From: Hypoxylon rubiginosum
Lineage: Eukaryota; Ascomycota; Sordariomycetes; Xylariales; Hypoxylaceae
Direction: 5' to 3'
Assembly (NCBI GenBank): GCA_902806565.1
Contig: CADCXA010000019.1
Span: 186,001-250,000 of the forward strand
DNA: 64,000 bases
The notes beneath the pieces are model-generated. The model worked only from the letters and a program-made list of their open reading frames with translations. It was not told the origin of the DNA and made no database searches. The translations under genes were made by a program, and so were the position numbers. Of the stretch, positions 33,026 to 44,422 are shown piece by piece (the first letter of the stretch is position 1; every line of letters begins with the position of its first letter).

Positions 33026-34381
33026 TTAAGGCTCTGCTTCTAATTTTGGTGGGATGAGGTGCTCTGCCATGTTGATAGCACCCTCCATATCATTCTTGTT
33101 GAACAAGAAGAGGCCCTGGATTGCGGCAGTACTGGTGCGAGGCGCCAACTCTCCCTCCTTTGCCTCCCGGAAAAGCCCCAGGTCGTCAAGCCGGTCCAAA
33201 AACCGCCGCCGGTCAGTACCATCGACGTCCACGTCACCGTAGAACCTATCCCACATCTGGGCAGCTTGGAACTTGGTGGCTTCTCCTATGCGAACCATCA
33301 TGTCGACACGGCCTGGCCGGATCAAGGCAGGATCTAGAAGTTCGACATGATTCGTCGTGAGGAAAGCAATCCGCTCCTCCCCGGCCGACAAGCCATCGAG
33401 AGCATTCAGCAGCCCAGAGAACGTCACCGTCCCGCCATTATACCCATCCCCTTCACGCTTCCTCCGGTTGACGAATGCAGAATCGGCATCTTCCAATAGG
33501 AGAATAGTCCGCTCGGGAAGCTTCGTGAGGAGGAATGCAAGCTTGTCATCTGTGACTCCGATCTCGCTTAGGTTGACCATGGCCACGCTAAAATCCAGTT
33601 CACCTGCCAGCGCCTGAATAAATGAGCTCTTGCCGCTGCCTGGTGGTCCATAGAGAAGATAGCCCCTGCGGTACGGGATCCCGCGATCCACGTACCACTG
33701 CCGTCGCGCAATGAAGTCTTTGGCATCATTGACGATATCTTCCTTGATACCCTGGTCCAATATCACACTACCAAGGGGCCGTTTCCTCCGAGGCTCGCCA
33801 AGTGGAACCCAATCAAAGTTCCGCACTGAGTATACCACAGTCTTCCCTTCATTTGCCTGGAGTGCAAGTGCTCGAGCTTCGGTGAAGACATCCTCAAAAA
33901 TATGCCGATGCGCATACAAAGTCGTAAGCTCGACAGTTTCATGCGGCTCTCCGGTATTCGTCCTCGCTGTCGCCTGCTTTTCCCTATTCACCGAAATGTA
34001 CGCATGCTTGAACTTGACTATATGACGGCCATACCCGGGCTGCAGGAAGAAGCTCGCCTTCGTAGGACCGTTCGGAGTCGAGCTGGTGGCCGTAGCTACG
34101 GACAGCTTATTGATTCGCGTCAATCTTTTCGCGAGGAACGAGGTTTGCTCGCGGGGTTGGGATAACCATGCGAGGATCCAGGGATAGGACGGGTCTTGTC
34201 TGCTGATCTCGACGTTGACGAGCATGCGACGTCGGATCATGCCGGCCGTAGAGAGTGCGCCTCGGCGAGCAAATGCCAGAACGGCGCCGAGAGAGGCCAG
34301 GCCGAAGCCTCCGGCAAAAACGGGGTTGTCGAACAGCGCATTGAAATTGAAGAGCGACTGCGTTCCTGTGGGTTCGGACAT
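33026..34381 (-). CDS. BCS1: BCS1-like AAA ATPase, mitochondrial inner membrane
   Basis: Single exon, 451 residues. A transmembrane helix at about residues 20-38 is followed by the BCS1_N domain and a type I AAA domain. Walker A is GPPGSGKS (245-252) and Walker B LLLEDAD (294-300). Sensor 1 is AFLTTNHVELLDPALIRPGRVD with the arginine finger. Length and N-terminal anchor match yeast Bcs1, which moves the folded Rieske iron-sulfur protein across the inner membrane so it can be inserted into complex III. Fungi also carry BCS1 paralogues, so orthology to the essential gene is probable but not proven. The start ATG fits the family's short N-terminal extension. Confidence 0.92.
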   Translation of the reverse strand: MSEPTGTQSLFNFNALFDNPVFAGGFGLASLGAVLAFARRGALSTAGMIRRRMLVNVEISRQDPSYPWILAWLSQPREQTSFLAKRLTRINKLSVATATSSTPNGPTKASFFLQPGYGRHIVKFKHAYISVNREKQATARTNTGEPHETVELTTLYAHRHIFEDVFTEARALALQANEGKTVVYSVRNFDWVPLGEPRRKRPLGSVILDQGIKEDIVNDAKDFIARRQWYVDRGIPYRRGYLLYGPPGSGKSSFIQALAGELDFSVAMVNLSEIGVTDDKLAFLLTKLPERTILLLEDADSAFVNRRKREGDGYNGGTVTFSGLLNALDGLSAGEERIAFLTTNHVELLDPALIRPGRVDMMVRIGEATKFQAAQMWDRFYGDVDVDGTDRRRFLDRLDDLGLFREAKEGELAPRTSTAAIQGLFLFNKNDMEGAINMAEHLIPPKLEAEP

Positions 34382-34788
34382 GACGCTGCTGGCGAGCTTG
34401 GGTTACGATCGGCGACTTTTCGATAAATTCTCAACGTCTGATGTCTATCGGATGACTAAGCGGAGCTCCAATGCTTGTTACACGTCATTTTAAACTTATC
34501 GATATTATGTAATCTATCATCGTAGATGCATATGCTGTCAGCTATGCAAGCGCTAGGATAGTATAAGTCAGCTATGAAGTCATCGACATAGGGCTGTCAT
34601 TATGACGACTTTGACGGCTTGGGCCGTTATAAATTGAAACCTATCCTTCAATGTGGTATCTAAACTCGATTGTAGCCTTTCTCAAATCGTACCAGCAACT
34701 ATATCGCGATAACGCAATATCCAATCCAATATCCATCTAGCTTTCTTCTACTCAGTACCTAAATAACTATTCTTGCAATCAAGCCAAT
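34382..34788. other. Divergent promoter region, no gene seen
   Basis: Region between the BCS1-like gene (minus) and the 76-residue gene (plus). CCAATATCCA and repeated CAATATC words precede the plus-strand ATG. Confidence 0.35.
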
Positions 34789-35419
34789 ATGTCTTCAGGC
34801 ACAGAGAACGCAAAGCAAAAGTTCATGAACAGTGTTGAGCAGACTAAAGCTTCTGCGGATGGTGCGTAATATATATTCCCTTATTATCTTAGGCGGTATC
34901 TCCTAGGTAGCGACGCCCGGGCTGAGCGTTTTATTGTTGGTGGTGGTGGGGGGGTTGCCATCTACCCAGCAACGAGCCAAACCAAAGACATATATTCCAT
35001 CGCAGCAGAGCACTTTCCATCGGCCGGAAGCTCCTCTAACCACTAGGCCACCGTGGGCCAAGTGGCCCAATGGCCTAGTGGTTAGAGTATGAGAACCCGG
35101 CCCCGCCCCGCGCCCGGCCCCTTAGTAAAATCCTCCCGAGGATTTTCGTAAGCCAGGTTCGAGCCCCTCCGGGGGCTCGAACCTGGCTTAGCTTTTTGTT
35201 TTTTTTTCCCAACTTTTCACTTTTTACCTTTTACTTTTTTCTTCATGCTAGAAGAACGTAGCTAACATGAGACCAGACAAGCCTAAGCTAGCTGGTATCG
35301 GTACACAGCAAACTACAGGAGGAGACAACCCTAAAGCAGGTGGATCTTCCTTCAAATCTCTTGCGAAGGGTGAAACGAACTCGTCGAATTATGTTCCCGC
35401 AAAGGGTCCATCAACTTAG
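34789..35419 (+). CDS. 76-residue protein with an unusually long intron
   Basis: Exon 1 (34789-34861) encodes MSSGTENAKQKFMNSVEQT and a few more residues. Exon 2 (35262-35419) encodes NMRPDKPKLAGIGTQQTTGG through to SSNYVPAKGPST and stop. A 400-nt intron (GTGCGT..CGTAG) joins them in phase. The product is small, polar, without cysteine, signal peptide or membrane helix, similar in style to short stress- or conidiation-associated fungal proteins, but no family is recognised. The intron is several times longer than others here because it contains a tRNA-derived, hairpin-rich element (about 34910-35215). Intron boundaries are inferred from phase; an extra small exon is possible. Confidence 0.55.
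34910..35215 (+). mobile_element. Composite tRNA-derived (SINE-like) element inside an intron
   Basis: TGGCCTAGTGGTTAGAG at 35071-35087 matches a Pol III A box. It is preceded by its exact 17-bp inverse at 35034-35050, separated by 20 nt that themselves contain GGGCCA/TGGCCC. Downstream, AAAATCCTC-CC-GAGGATTTT forms a 9-bp hairpin. A perfect 19-bp hairpin (35149-35167 with 35172-35190, loop TCCG) holds GGTTCGAGCCC, a B box, in both directions. Poly-T runs at 35192-35208 resemble a Pol III terminator. The A-to-B distance is longer than in a tRNA. Element limits are approximate and no clear target duplication was found. Best read as a SINE or tRNA-derived repeat, possibly two copies head to head. 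Confidence 0.5.
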
Positions 35420-35738
35420 GTCTTTTTCGAAATGTATCAGTAGGCAGCAATCTCAAAAGCTCGGGCTCTCGATTTTCGGAAGGGGCATGAATGGTACAAG
35501 ATGTTCTAGACTAACGCCGTGATAATGACATCCGTAATCCTAAGTCGTGTAGGATAATAGCCCTCCGGTAAAGCGTAGCCGTACATCACAAACAAGCAGC
35601 ATTTCTACAGAGCGATCTAACTGCAGGCCTATGACATGCTACCATACATATTAAATATGCTTAAATGCAAATAAGCACACTTATAAACTAGATTATTTTG
35701 GATATTTATCTTCACTTTGGAGCAATCACTTCCCATCT
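35420..35738. other. Intergenic, no gene seen
   Basis: 3' flank of the 76-residue gene; AT-rich, no support for coding. Confidence 0.35.
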
Positions 35739-36257
35739 ATGAATGTTTTTGAGGCACATCATTTGAGTCCCTGTGCCAAACTTCCAATTCATAACGTTTG
35801 CAGTGCAGCAAGATCATGGCAAGCTAATGAGAGTAGAATCTCATCGACTCCAAAAAATATTCAAGGAAAGTCTACCTGGTTAAGGAAGTGGTGGCGAGAG
35901 CGTATGGGAAATGAGAATGGGATGTTCCATATTCAGCAAACCATTCTGTCGCTGATCGATCACCAGATCTTATCAAATTCGACAAGACGTTTTCCGTATC
36001 TAATTACTACGCCCAAGATCCATAAGACTAGATGCCGAAGAAAACAAAAGGAGAGGATAGACAAATCTAGTCACGCCTTTCGATACCAAGGTTACGAATT
36101 TCCCCGTAGCGAAGGCCTAGTAATGCTACTAAAATTCAATTCAATAGATATTGTTACTTACGATCATCGCCTGAAATGGCGATTTATCTGCTGTATGAAA
36201 TGCAGGTACCAGAAAACGGCAAATATCCCAGATGCCAGCAAGGCGGCTACTTTCTAG
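35739..36257 (+). CDS. Doubtful 172-codon open frame
   Basis: ATG-initiated frame of 172 codons with no recognisable domain, no signal peptide and a composition rich in basic residues (PKIHKTRCRRKQKERIDK). Codon third positions are not biased like the neighbouring genes. It may be chance or an orphan gene. Included because its length is unusual for AT-rich spacer DNA. Confidence 0.2.
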   Translation: MNVFEAHHLSPCAKLPIHNVCSAARSWQANESRISSTPKNIQGKSTWLRKWWRERMGNENGMFHIQQTILSLIDHQILSNSTRRFPYLITTPKIHKTRCRRKQKERIDKSSHAFRYQGYEFPRSEGLVMLLKFNSIDIVTYDHRLKWRFICCMKCRYQKTANIPDASKAATF

Positions 36258-37713
36258 AGCCCACGATGGACTGAGTTGTTACGTGTGATGCAGCGATAGA
36301 GAAGTTTCTCTTTCATTTTTTCAAGACTTTTCTATGGAATACGCTCGTATGCCCCTATTTAGCCCCTGAATACCGTTAGTCATCATGTGTGTAACCTCAT
36401 GAACCCCTATTTTATACGAAGTCACATGAGATTGTATCTTGAATGATCCAGCAAGGCTCTCTTCCTCTTAAATCTAGTGATAGATCTACCCCTAGCAGAC
36501 TCGTTAGGTAATATAGGAGAATTGTCACACTACCCGTAGCAGGATCGCGGCGGCTCTTCGGGGGCGTATGCATGATTAAAAACTCCTAGGGCCGTTTCTC
36601 CTTCAACGCGGAGATCGCATCTTGATCCTCGCTTCAGCTTCTCCCGACATGCATCTGGGGTGCATGTCTGGCCCTCTGCACCCGATACGTCATAGTTGGA
36701 TGGTATTTGGAATTACTGACCAGGTTCCTCAAATTCAAGCATCTAGGTAGACTCTAGGTAGCAAATATTCTCTTCCAGTTCGCCTGAACGGCATCCCTTC
36801 CACCCGACATCACACCTTCAGCTAATCATTCGGGCCAGATGTGATCTTGAAGTTAACTGCATATTTTCTCGCCCCTTACCCATGCAGTGACTATCACATG
36901 GCCGACACTACGCTAGGAAGGATACCTACCGGGATGGAATAGTTTATCGACCTATTTTACCATAGCGTTTAGATATACCGAGCCTTATGCATCGCGATGT
37001 TCCCTTCTAGGCTGTTACTCACTCTTTCGGCCAATCAATGGGCACTTCATGGTTGGACAAAGACTATTCGGGGAAGAAATCTTCGGGCTAAGCATTGACA
37101 GGTAGCACTGAACCCGAAAGTAGTAATACGACTCTGAGAGCCTCAGTTTTCGGGTGTATTTATTCTCATGTCGTGTTATCTTACAATATTCCTCCCGGCC
37201 CACAGACATACTTGAACACCTTGTGAGAATAAACAAGAACACGTAGATTTTCCACTAGAGTCTACCTGTTTCTGTAATTCCGGGACATTAATTTACCGTA
37301 CGACTATCGTGTTCTTTTCTAGCTTCCTAAAGCTTGTATACGGACGAAGATGCCCACGGCCGTCTTCCGGCAAAATTCAATCTGGCTAAATGGCGACCAC
37401 GTTCCACACTTAATCTCAGGACACCATACGATTCGACAGTGTATTTATAACTCAGTCGGTCTAGAGGACTCAATCCCCTGCCGTGCGACCCAGAGGCCGA
37501 GAGACCACATGGCTGCGAGGTGCGTGGGATTGTCGGCAATTGAGGTCCCTCGGTGCTCAGGAGACGAGCCCGCCCATGTGGGATGCAACATAAAACTCCC
37601 CAGCCATCCCTACGCCAGGACGCTCAGAGGTTGCTTCGGGCGTCGAGGCGATTTTGAATATACCTAGGATCGACAACCTTCGTTACACTAAGGCTGCCAA
37701 ATCAACAATCACG
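36258..37713. other. Intergenic, no gene seen
   Basis: About 1.45 kb upstream of the DUF1996 gene. A 105-codon ATG frame at 37350-37667 overlaps the likely promoter and has no family signal. CTAGGTAG words occur near 36744. Confidence 0.35.
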
Positions 37714-38958
37714 ATGCAGTTGAGGAATATTGTGCTCCTGGCCGCCGCGGCCAGCGTCGAAGCCGCTGCGACTCTTCGTTTCTCGTGCTCGCAGCTCGTC
37801 GTCGAACGTCTAGACCCGTAAGCTAAATTTCAACCCTGAAGAAAACATGCGAAGATTGATTTCCAAACTCATTGCTCAGTCTCGTCAACCCAGGAGAGAA
37901 CCCGTCTCCCCATCTTCACCAAGTTGTCGGTGGAAATGCCTTCAACGTATCCATGGACGCGAAGGTTCATGACTTACCCACGACGGCGACTTGCACATCC
38001 TGCACGCCCACCGAGGACTTCTCCAACTACTGGACTGCCGTCCTCTTCTTCAAGTAAGACCAGAACCCAAATTCGGCCCCTTACTTTAGGTAACCTACCA
38101 TACCTACCTACCCAGCATACTAACACGACGCTTCAATCAGGGCGAAGAACGGAACGCTGCACCGCGTGAACACGTTCGGAAACGAGCTCGGCTTCACGGG
38201 CGCCAACGGCGGCCAGACGGTGTACTACCTGACGTCGGGCAAGGCGACCGCCTTCAAGCCCGGCTTCCGCATGACGGTCGGCGACCCCAGCATCCGGACG
38301 GCCGAGGAGCTGAACCGGCGCTACAAGTACATGGACTTCACCTGCCTGGCGTCGTCCATGACGCGCGGCGGCCAGACCACGTACTTCCCGAAGCAGCCGT
38401 GCGCGGCGGGCATCATGGTGTCGATCCGGTACGTTCTTGCTGCCACCCGTATTGCTGATGCCATAGGTACCTAGAAAAAAGAACAATAGATATGCTGACA
38501 GAAAGATCCAACGCGACAGGTTCCCGACGTGCTGGGACGGCGTCAACGTCGACAGCCCGGACCACCAGAGCCACGTGGCGTACCCCAACGGCAACGCGTG
38601 CCCGTCGACGCACCCCGTCGTGATCCCGCAGGTCTTCTACGAGACCTACTGGGACACGCGGCCGTTCAACAACAAGGCCGACTGGCCGGCCGACGGCTCC
38701 CAGCCCTTCGTCTGGTCCTTCGGCGACCAGACCGGCTACGGGATCCACGGCGACTACGTCTTCGGCTGGAAGGGCGACGCCCTCCAGCGCGCCCTCGACG
38801 CCAACTGCAACTCGGACCTCTTCGCCAACAAGATCAACTGCCCCACCCTCGCCGTCCAGACCCTCGACCAGGCCAACAAGTGCGTCAAGCCCAAGACCGT
38901 CACCGAGAACCTCGACGGCTGGCTCTCACAGCTCCCCGGCGGCATGCCCATCAACTAA
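37714..38958 (+). CDS. Secreted DUF1996-domain protein
   Basis: Four exons, 37714-37817, 37880-38053, 38141-38428 and 38520-38958, encode 334 residues; all phases agree. A signal peptide ([17 protein letters not shown]) is followed by a complete DUF1996 domain. Landmarks are the signature [14 protein letters not shown], then TCTSC, a conserved [21 protein letters not shown] block, and a C-terminal Cys-containing region ([10 protein letters not shown]). No WSC or GPI tail follows, so this is the short secreted form. The family is fungal and extracellular; its biochemical activity is unsettled and none is assigned here. Exons are GC-rich against AT-rich introns, which makes boundaries clear. 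Confidence 0.92.
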
Positions 38959-39854
38959 ATGTGTCATACTCCTCCCATCTTTAACATGCGTCTGGCGACT
39001 TTGGCGAAGGCGTTTCGAAAATGTAGAGTCTGTTGCTAGTAAGACAGCTTGCACAGCTCTATAGATTTACGTACCTAATAGTTAGCTCAACAGAATAAAT
39101 ATATCACTATCAAGATGTTTTGGAGAGAAACTCAGCAGTTGTGAAAGTAGACCATTCGTGCTCGTCTTCCTTTTTTTCTTCCCCCCCCCCCCGAGTGATT
39201 GGATTTCATGGGTGACCTAAGTAGGCCTCCACTCGATAAATCACCTTACATTCATCCATACACACATAGGTCAACAAGATCAGTGCAGGGCAAACTTCAC
39301 GATGAGACCTTCCACTCTCTCTCGTTAATTCCTCCGGTTCCAAACAACCACCTCGACGAACGGCAACCTATACCTTTGGACTGCTTATGGTGCACATTCA
39401 CGGAGTTGAGAGCTTTTTTTAATAGCTTGAATTTCCTACATACAGCCAAAGGACCGCCTATCCTTCTTCGGTTATGATGCATTGCCGTATTGATTCAGGG
39501 TGCCAATAGACAAAGAATAGAGACATCCTATGAGGCAGCCTATCTATGCCATTTTACAAAACTACTAGAGGTACCATGTAACCCAAAGCAGCAATTCGCA
39601 AAGGCGTCCGAACCAACTCGGGTAGAAGCAACATGATTACCGGATCCATTTATGCATGCGTAGGACACGCCTCGAGTTTTTTCCTAGTTTCCCGTCGTTA
39701 GTGGTAATGACTTGAAGATGGCTTTAAAAAGGGGGAGCGCATACAATTTTTTGTGGTACGTCTTACCACATCGGGTATCATTTGGAGAGTCTTCATCCTT
39801 CATCTCCTAGAAGGAACTTCTGCAATAATTCAGGGAACCAACTTATCCGTCTGC
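38959..39854. other. Intergenic, no gene seen
   Basis: 3' regions of two convergent genes. A 12-base poly-C run lies at about 39181-39192. No gene is supported. Confidence 0.4.
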
Positions 39855-42800
39855 TTAGTCTGCAAATGTAACTCGAGCACGGCGTTTCGCCGGTCGTTCA
39901 TCTTGCGCGCCGGCGCCGTTGCTTCCGCCTCGAGAGTCGCCATTGGCAGAGGCGAGGCGTTTTAGGCCTTTGGCCATCTTGAACGGAATACGGGCGGTTC
40001 CGTTCGACAGTGCCGACTTGTTGGCCTTCCCATTAGTTTCCGGACTTCCCGTGATCAATCCTTCATCGGGGTGAAGCTGTCGGCCGAAACCTCTAGCAAA
40101 GATGAACTGGGGGGTCGCAAGCATCGCGGTCTGCATGATACTATCCTCCTCGTTAGACATGGGTATGATCTTCGCGTTCAAGATCCACTGGTATAGCAGG
40201 CGATCGTCAAGGACGGTTTTGATCTTGCTGTGCTCAGCTTGCGTCATCTCCTTTCGGCGATTCACGATCACCTCCTCGATGCTGTTGCGCAAGACGAGCG
40301 TCTCGACCGACACTGGCTTCTGCTGGCTGATCCGGCGTGCTCTTCCGATCGCCTGAGCTTCGACTTGCGGGTTCAAGACCGGGCTGACAAAGTAAATGCG
40401 TGATGCGGTACGCATATCGAGACCGAAGGCTGCTTGGCTAATATCCATCAACATGACCCGGAACTTGGGGCTATGAGTGAAGGTAGCAACATATTGTGCT
40501 CGCCTATCTGCCTTGAGGCCGGCTCTTGCGTAGATCAAATGCTCGATTTGCAACTATAATACGGGTTAGCAGAGAAGCTAAGTGGGTAATTAATAGCGAG
40601 GTCTTACGATTTCTAGCACACCAGCTAAGTAGTAAGCGATGTTGTCGTTGTCATAGAAGACGAGGATCTGTTCCTCGCCTTGGTACTTGACGATAGAGTC
40701 AATCAGATACGACAGCTTCGCCGAAACAGTGGAGATGATCTTGGTATTCTCGAGGGGCTTGGCTATCCCACCAAAGCCCTCCAAGCCCTCGGGGGAATCA
40801 ATCTCTGGACTTCCCTCTGCGAGTGACGCCACTTCCTCTTTCAGTACACCTGATTTGGGTTTCGCATGACGGTCATTACCAAGAGGAGTATTTCCTGCTA
40901 AGACATTAGCCTCAGTCGATTGTGTCGTAGCACGTCCAGATGCCTGCGCTAAGGATTGAGAGCGTTCGGCTTCGCCTTGCTGGTCAAGGCGACCGCTTTC
41001 TATCATAAGCTGCAGGGAAGCTGGGGCATCGATGCAAGGGTTCAAGTATTTCTGGAGAGCTTGAATCATTCCCGAATCGGTACAAATCGGTTGGCCGTTA
41101 ACCTCCTTGTTGTCAAGGGACCAGCTCTTTCCGCCACCACCGGGAAAGCTATCAAGGTACAACGGCATGGTATGAAACATGTTGCTTGTATCCTTAAGTT
41201 GGTTAGTCACTGCTAGTTTTCCGAAAGAGATTGCTTGCTCGAGGAGATCCTCATCCTCGGCACTGATAGGGATTTCCTTTTTCTCGAGGAAACCTTCCGC
41301 AGTCTCTAAGGCTTTCTTGATGTCTTCGACTGAGTAGAAGACGCCACCAAAGAAGCAGGCCTGTCTCAAGTTCCTGACTAGCTGGATGAGGTTCTTTCGT
41401 TGTCTCTCGTGGAAAAAGTAGTCCATATCTGTTCGTTGCGATTGCACCGAGTTGAATATGATCATCATCGAAAAGAGATTCAGAGACAACTTGTCCTGGA
41501 AGGACCCGTCGAGTAGTACAATCTTCTCTTCTACCGGGGGCAGTAAAGTGCTAACATCGGATCGTCGATGACGAATGATAATTGAGTTTAGAGTACCCTT
41601 TACACAATCTTTGCGATTGTGACCGTGGCCGTGTTGCAGAGGGTGCATCACATACACATTCCAATCAGCGAGTCGGTCACCCATCTCACTGTTCGTATTG
41701 GCCCAGGGCCGGACCTTGAGATACTTCTTTGCAAGGTTGCCAATTCTTTGCAGGTCGTCTTTCTCCTGTAGTAAGATAGACCGTACTCTATCTTCCGTAC
41801 TCTTCTTAAGGGTACCGTTCGTCGTAGAGGAAGGCTGGTCTACGCCATAGAGACCTCGCGAAGGCGTTCCAGTGACAACCCACCGGGCGGCAATCTCAAA
41901 CCGATCAAGGGCCCTCGTGACATTGCTCTTGTAAGCTTTGCTCCCGTTGCCCAACTTGTGGCCTTCATCCACGATACATCGTTTAAACTGGATGTGTTCA
42001 AGCACGGAATCAGATTGCTGTGCATTGGAGCCAAGGCGAATCTCGGAAAAGAGAATAATGTCGTAATCCAACAGTTCTTTGATGGGTGGGACTTCTTCTT
42101 TGTCTACCAAGGTCAGAACCTTCAAGTCAGTTGTATGCTTGTTGATCTCAGTTTGCCACTGCTTGACAAGATTACTGGGAGCGATAACAAGCGTCACACT
42201 GCTGGGGATGACTTTCTTCACTGTCACAGGGATTGGCGCAGTTCTTCTGCTCTTTCGCGGCTGTACCAAAGGATCCGAAACCTCATAATAGGCTTGATTC
42301 TTCTCGGCTGTCAAGGCGCGTACACAGTTTTTATACTCGCGATTAGCGTAGGCATAGAAATACGGTTTCCACGGGATGGAGTGCTTATTCGCAGCGGCAG
42401 CGGCCATATCTACCAAGCTTGCCATTTTCTTTCTCGGGGGAACCATAGCCACGAAAGGCTCCGGGACTTTGGCCGGTTCATGTTGCGTGCAAAGAATTAG
42501 AGCCAAGCAGATAAGAGTCTTTCCCGTACCCACTATAGCATGCAAAGTCAGCGTTTGGCATTTATGGAAGTGTTGTAAGTAATGATAAGCCATGCGGATT
42601 TCTCGTACTCTATGTACGAGAGGGAAAAAGAAGAAGAAAAGAAAACAGAAAGGGAACAATAGAAAGCTGAGATATACTTACTCTCCTCGGCGAGGATCCC
42701 ACCGCGCACTCTGTCATAGTACTTTGCGCTTCTTAGGATCTCGCCTGAAACGTCGTCGAAGTACCAAGGCTTTCCTTCTTGGTCAAGGGCTGTCTTATAT

Positions 42801-43477
42801 CGAGGGTCGACGATCATGCTAGGATTCTCCTCTCGTTGAAACATCAGCGCAGCCGACCTGCCTTGGTACGGGTAAAGCTTCGTGATAAGACCAGGAACTC
42901 GACTCTCCAGCAAGCATTGCATTCCATCCCGAGTGTCTAGATTAGCTTCTAACTCAGGCTGGGGATCCGGAGAAGGAACGTTATTGAAGATGGACAGAAG
43001 TGTGTCGTCCTCGGTAAGTGATTCTCCCTGGCCGCTCAGTGTGGAGTCGCTTTGAGTATCTTCAATACATCCGTTCCAATATCCTGATGATCGCTCAAGC
43101 TGCGAGACCAGAAGTAAAGTCGCCTTGATTAATTCGCCGGTAGGGTTAACAAAGCTTCGGTCTACATCATGAGGCAGGATGTAGACGCGAATACCCGCAG
43201 TTCCATCGGGGCTAGCGACCTGGTTAAAGGACATCTGAATCCATCGTCTCTGCCACAAGCAGAGAAACGGCTTCAGGACTGGAAGCTCGAGAAGCGCTTC
43301 CTGCACCGTTGCCGGAAGGGAGTCCTGAGAAGGAAAGATGTGCTTGGGGCTAGTGAAGAACTTCCAGCTCTGGGAATGGGATGCGTTGCAAGGTTCAAAA
43401 AGTGATTGCTGATTGACATCGGTTTGTATCTTGATACACCCAGCAGGGATGTGGGTATCAAGCCACGCAGTGTCCAT
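39855..43477 (-). CDS. SNF2-family DEAD-like helicase/ATPase
   Basis: Three exons on the minus strand, 43477-42682, 42532-40608 and 40553-39855, encode 1,139 residues. The first junction recreates the Walker A region GGILAEE-MGTGKTLI. Motif Ia/Ib TLVIAPSNLVKQW, motif II DEGH, motif III WVVTGTPSRG, motif V FGLDMRTASRIYFVSP and motif VI EAQAIGRARRISQ follow in order. The C terminus is basic (RPAKRRARVTFAD), a possible nuclear signal. No RING finger, bromodomain or chromodomain is visible, so it is not a RAD5 type in the strict sense. SNF2 ATPases move along double-stranded DNA to remodel chromatin or remove proteins. The specific role of this fungal group is unknown. The first intron is 149 nt, longer than usual here. 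Confidence 0.88.
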
Positions 43478-44422
43478 TGTGGCTAGGATGGTGTTGAGCT
43501 GCTAGTGGTGTGTCATAAGTGTCGATACTGGATGAAAGATGTTGAATCTGCTACATTGTAATTGAAAAAGAATTACTATTCAAAAAGAGTGAAAAATCGT
43601 GAATGCCGAGACAGCCTCTAGACGAACGCCGAGACAGCCTCTGGATAACAACAGACATTATTCAACTGTAGACAGTCGAGAGATGTTGGATGCAGCGGAG
43701 GCTCCGCTTATATCATTCCGGCCGGACGATGGCGGTTTGGACTTTGGCATGCTGACATCTAAGACAGTGCTAGGGTCTATGTAAATATCTACCTCTCATC
43801 ATATTGCATGGATTAATATGCGTCTTGGCACTCTATTGTTACACGTAAAGATATATATAGGTATATATTTCCAAGGTTGTTAAAGATCGACAGGGGCACA
43901 CGTAGTGCTGACATAAAATGTAGAGATATAGATTCATCAACAGAAGAACGCATACGAAAGTATCTAAGTAGCAACAAGCAAACAGAGCATGTCAACAGGT
44001 AGATATTCATGGTCAAGTCAGCCTGGTTAAAAGACGTTGCGGCTATATACCGACTATAACTTCGAATTAGGTACATATGAAAGAAAAGACCATATAATGG
44101 TCTAGGGTATCGAATTATGGCATGTCCCGAGTAATCGCTGCCTCGCAGCCCTGGGAAAATACCAGCAAGCTTTCTCAAGTCTAAAGAAAAGGCCCCAAGA
44201 ATGTGGGCTATGGATAAAGTTGCCGTACAGAAAGGTTTCTTGTTTTCCTCATGATCATAATCCATGTGATATCTAGAAGCCCCCAAAATAGTTAAAAAAG
44301 ACATTAACTCCCAAAAAGGATGTGTCCACGAGAAAAGAAAAGGGTCTGTAATGTATGATAATCGGGACTCGCTCGCCAAATGGTATAATCCTCAAAACGC
44401 CTGCTTCGGTATCGATCAAGTA
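43478..44422. other. Intergenic, includes a short direct repeat
   Basis: No gene supported. A near-perfect 23-bp repeat (GCCGAGACAGCCTCT core) occurs twice at 43603-43645. A long minus-strand frame at 43813-44379 lacks an ATG at its start and lies in the likely 3' untranslated region of the next gene. Confidence 0.4.

Noticed and set aside
37350..37667. 105-codon plus-strand frame before the DUF1996 gene
   Set aside because: Lies in the likely promoter, no family signal and no codon bias.
43813..44379. 188-codon minus-strand hydrophobic frame
   Set aside because: Begins with TTG rather than ATG and lies in the likely 3' untranslated region of the gene at 44423-47141.
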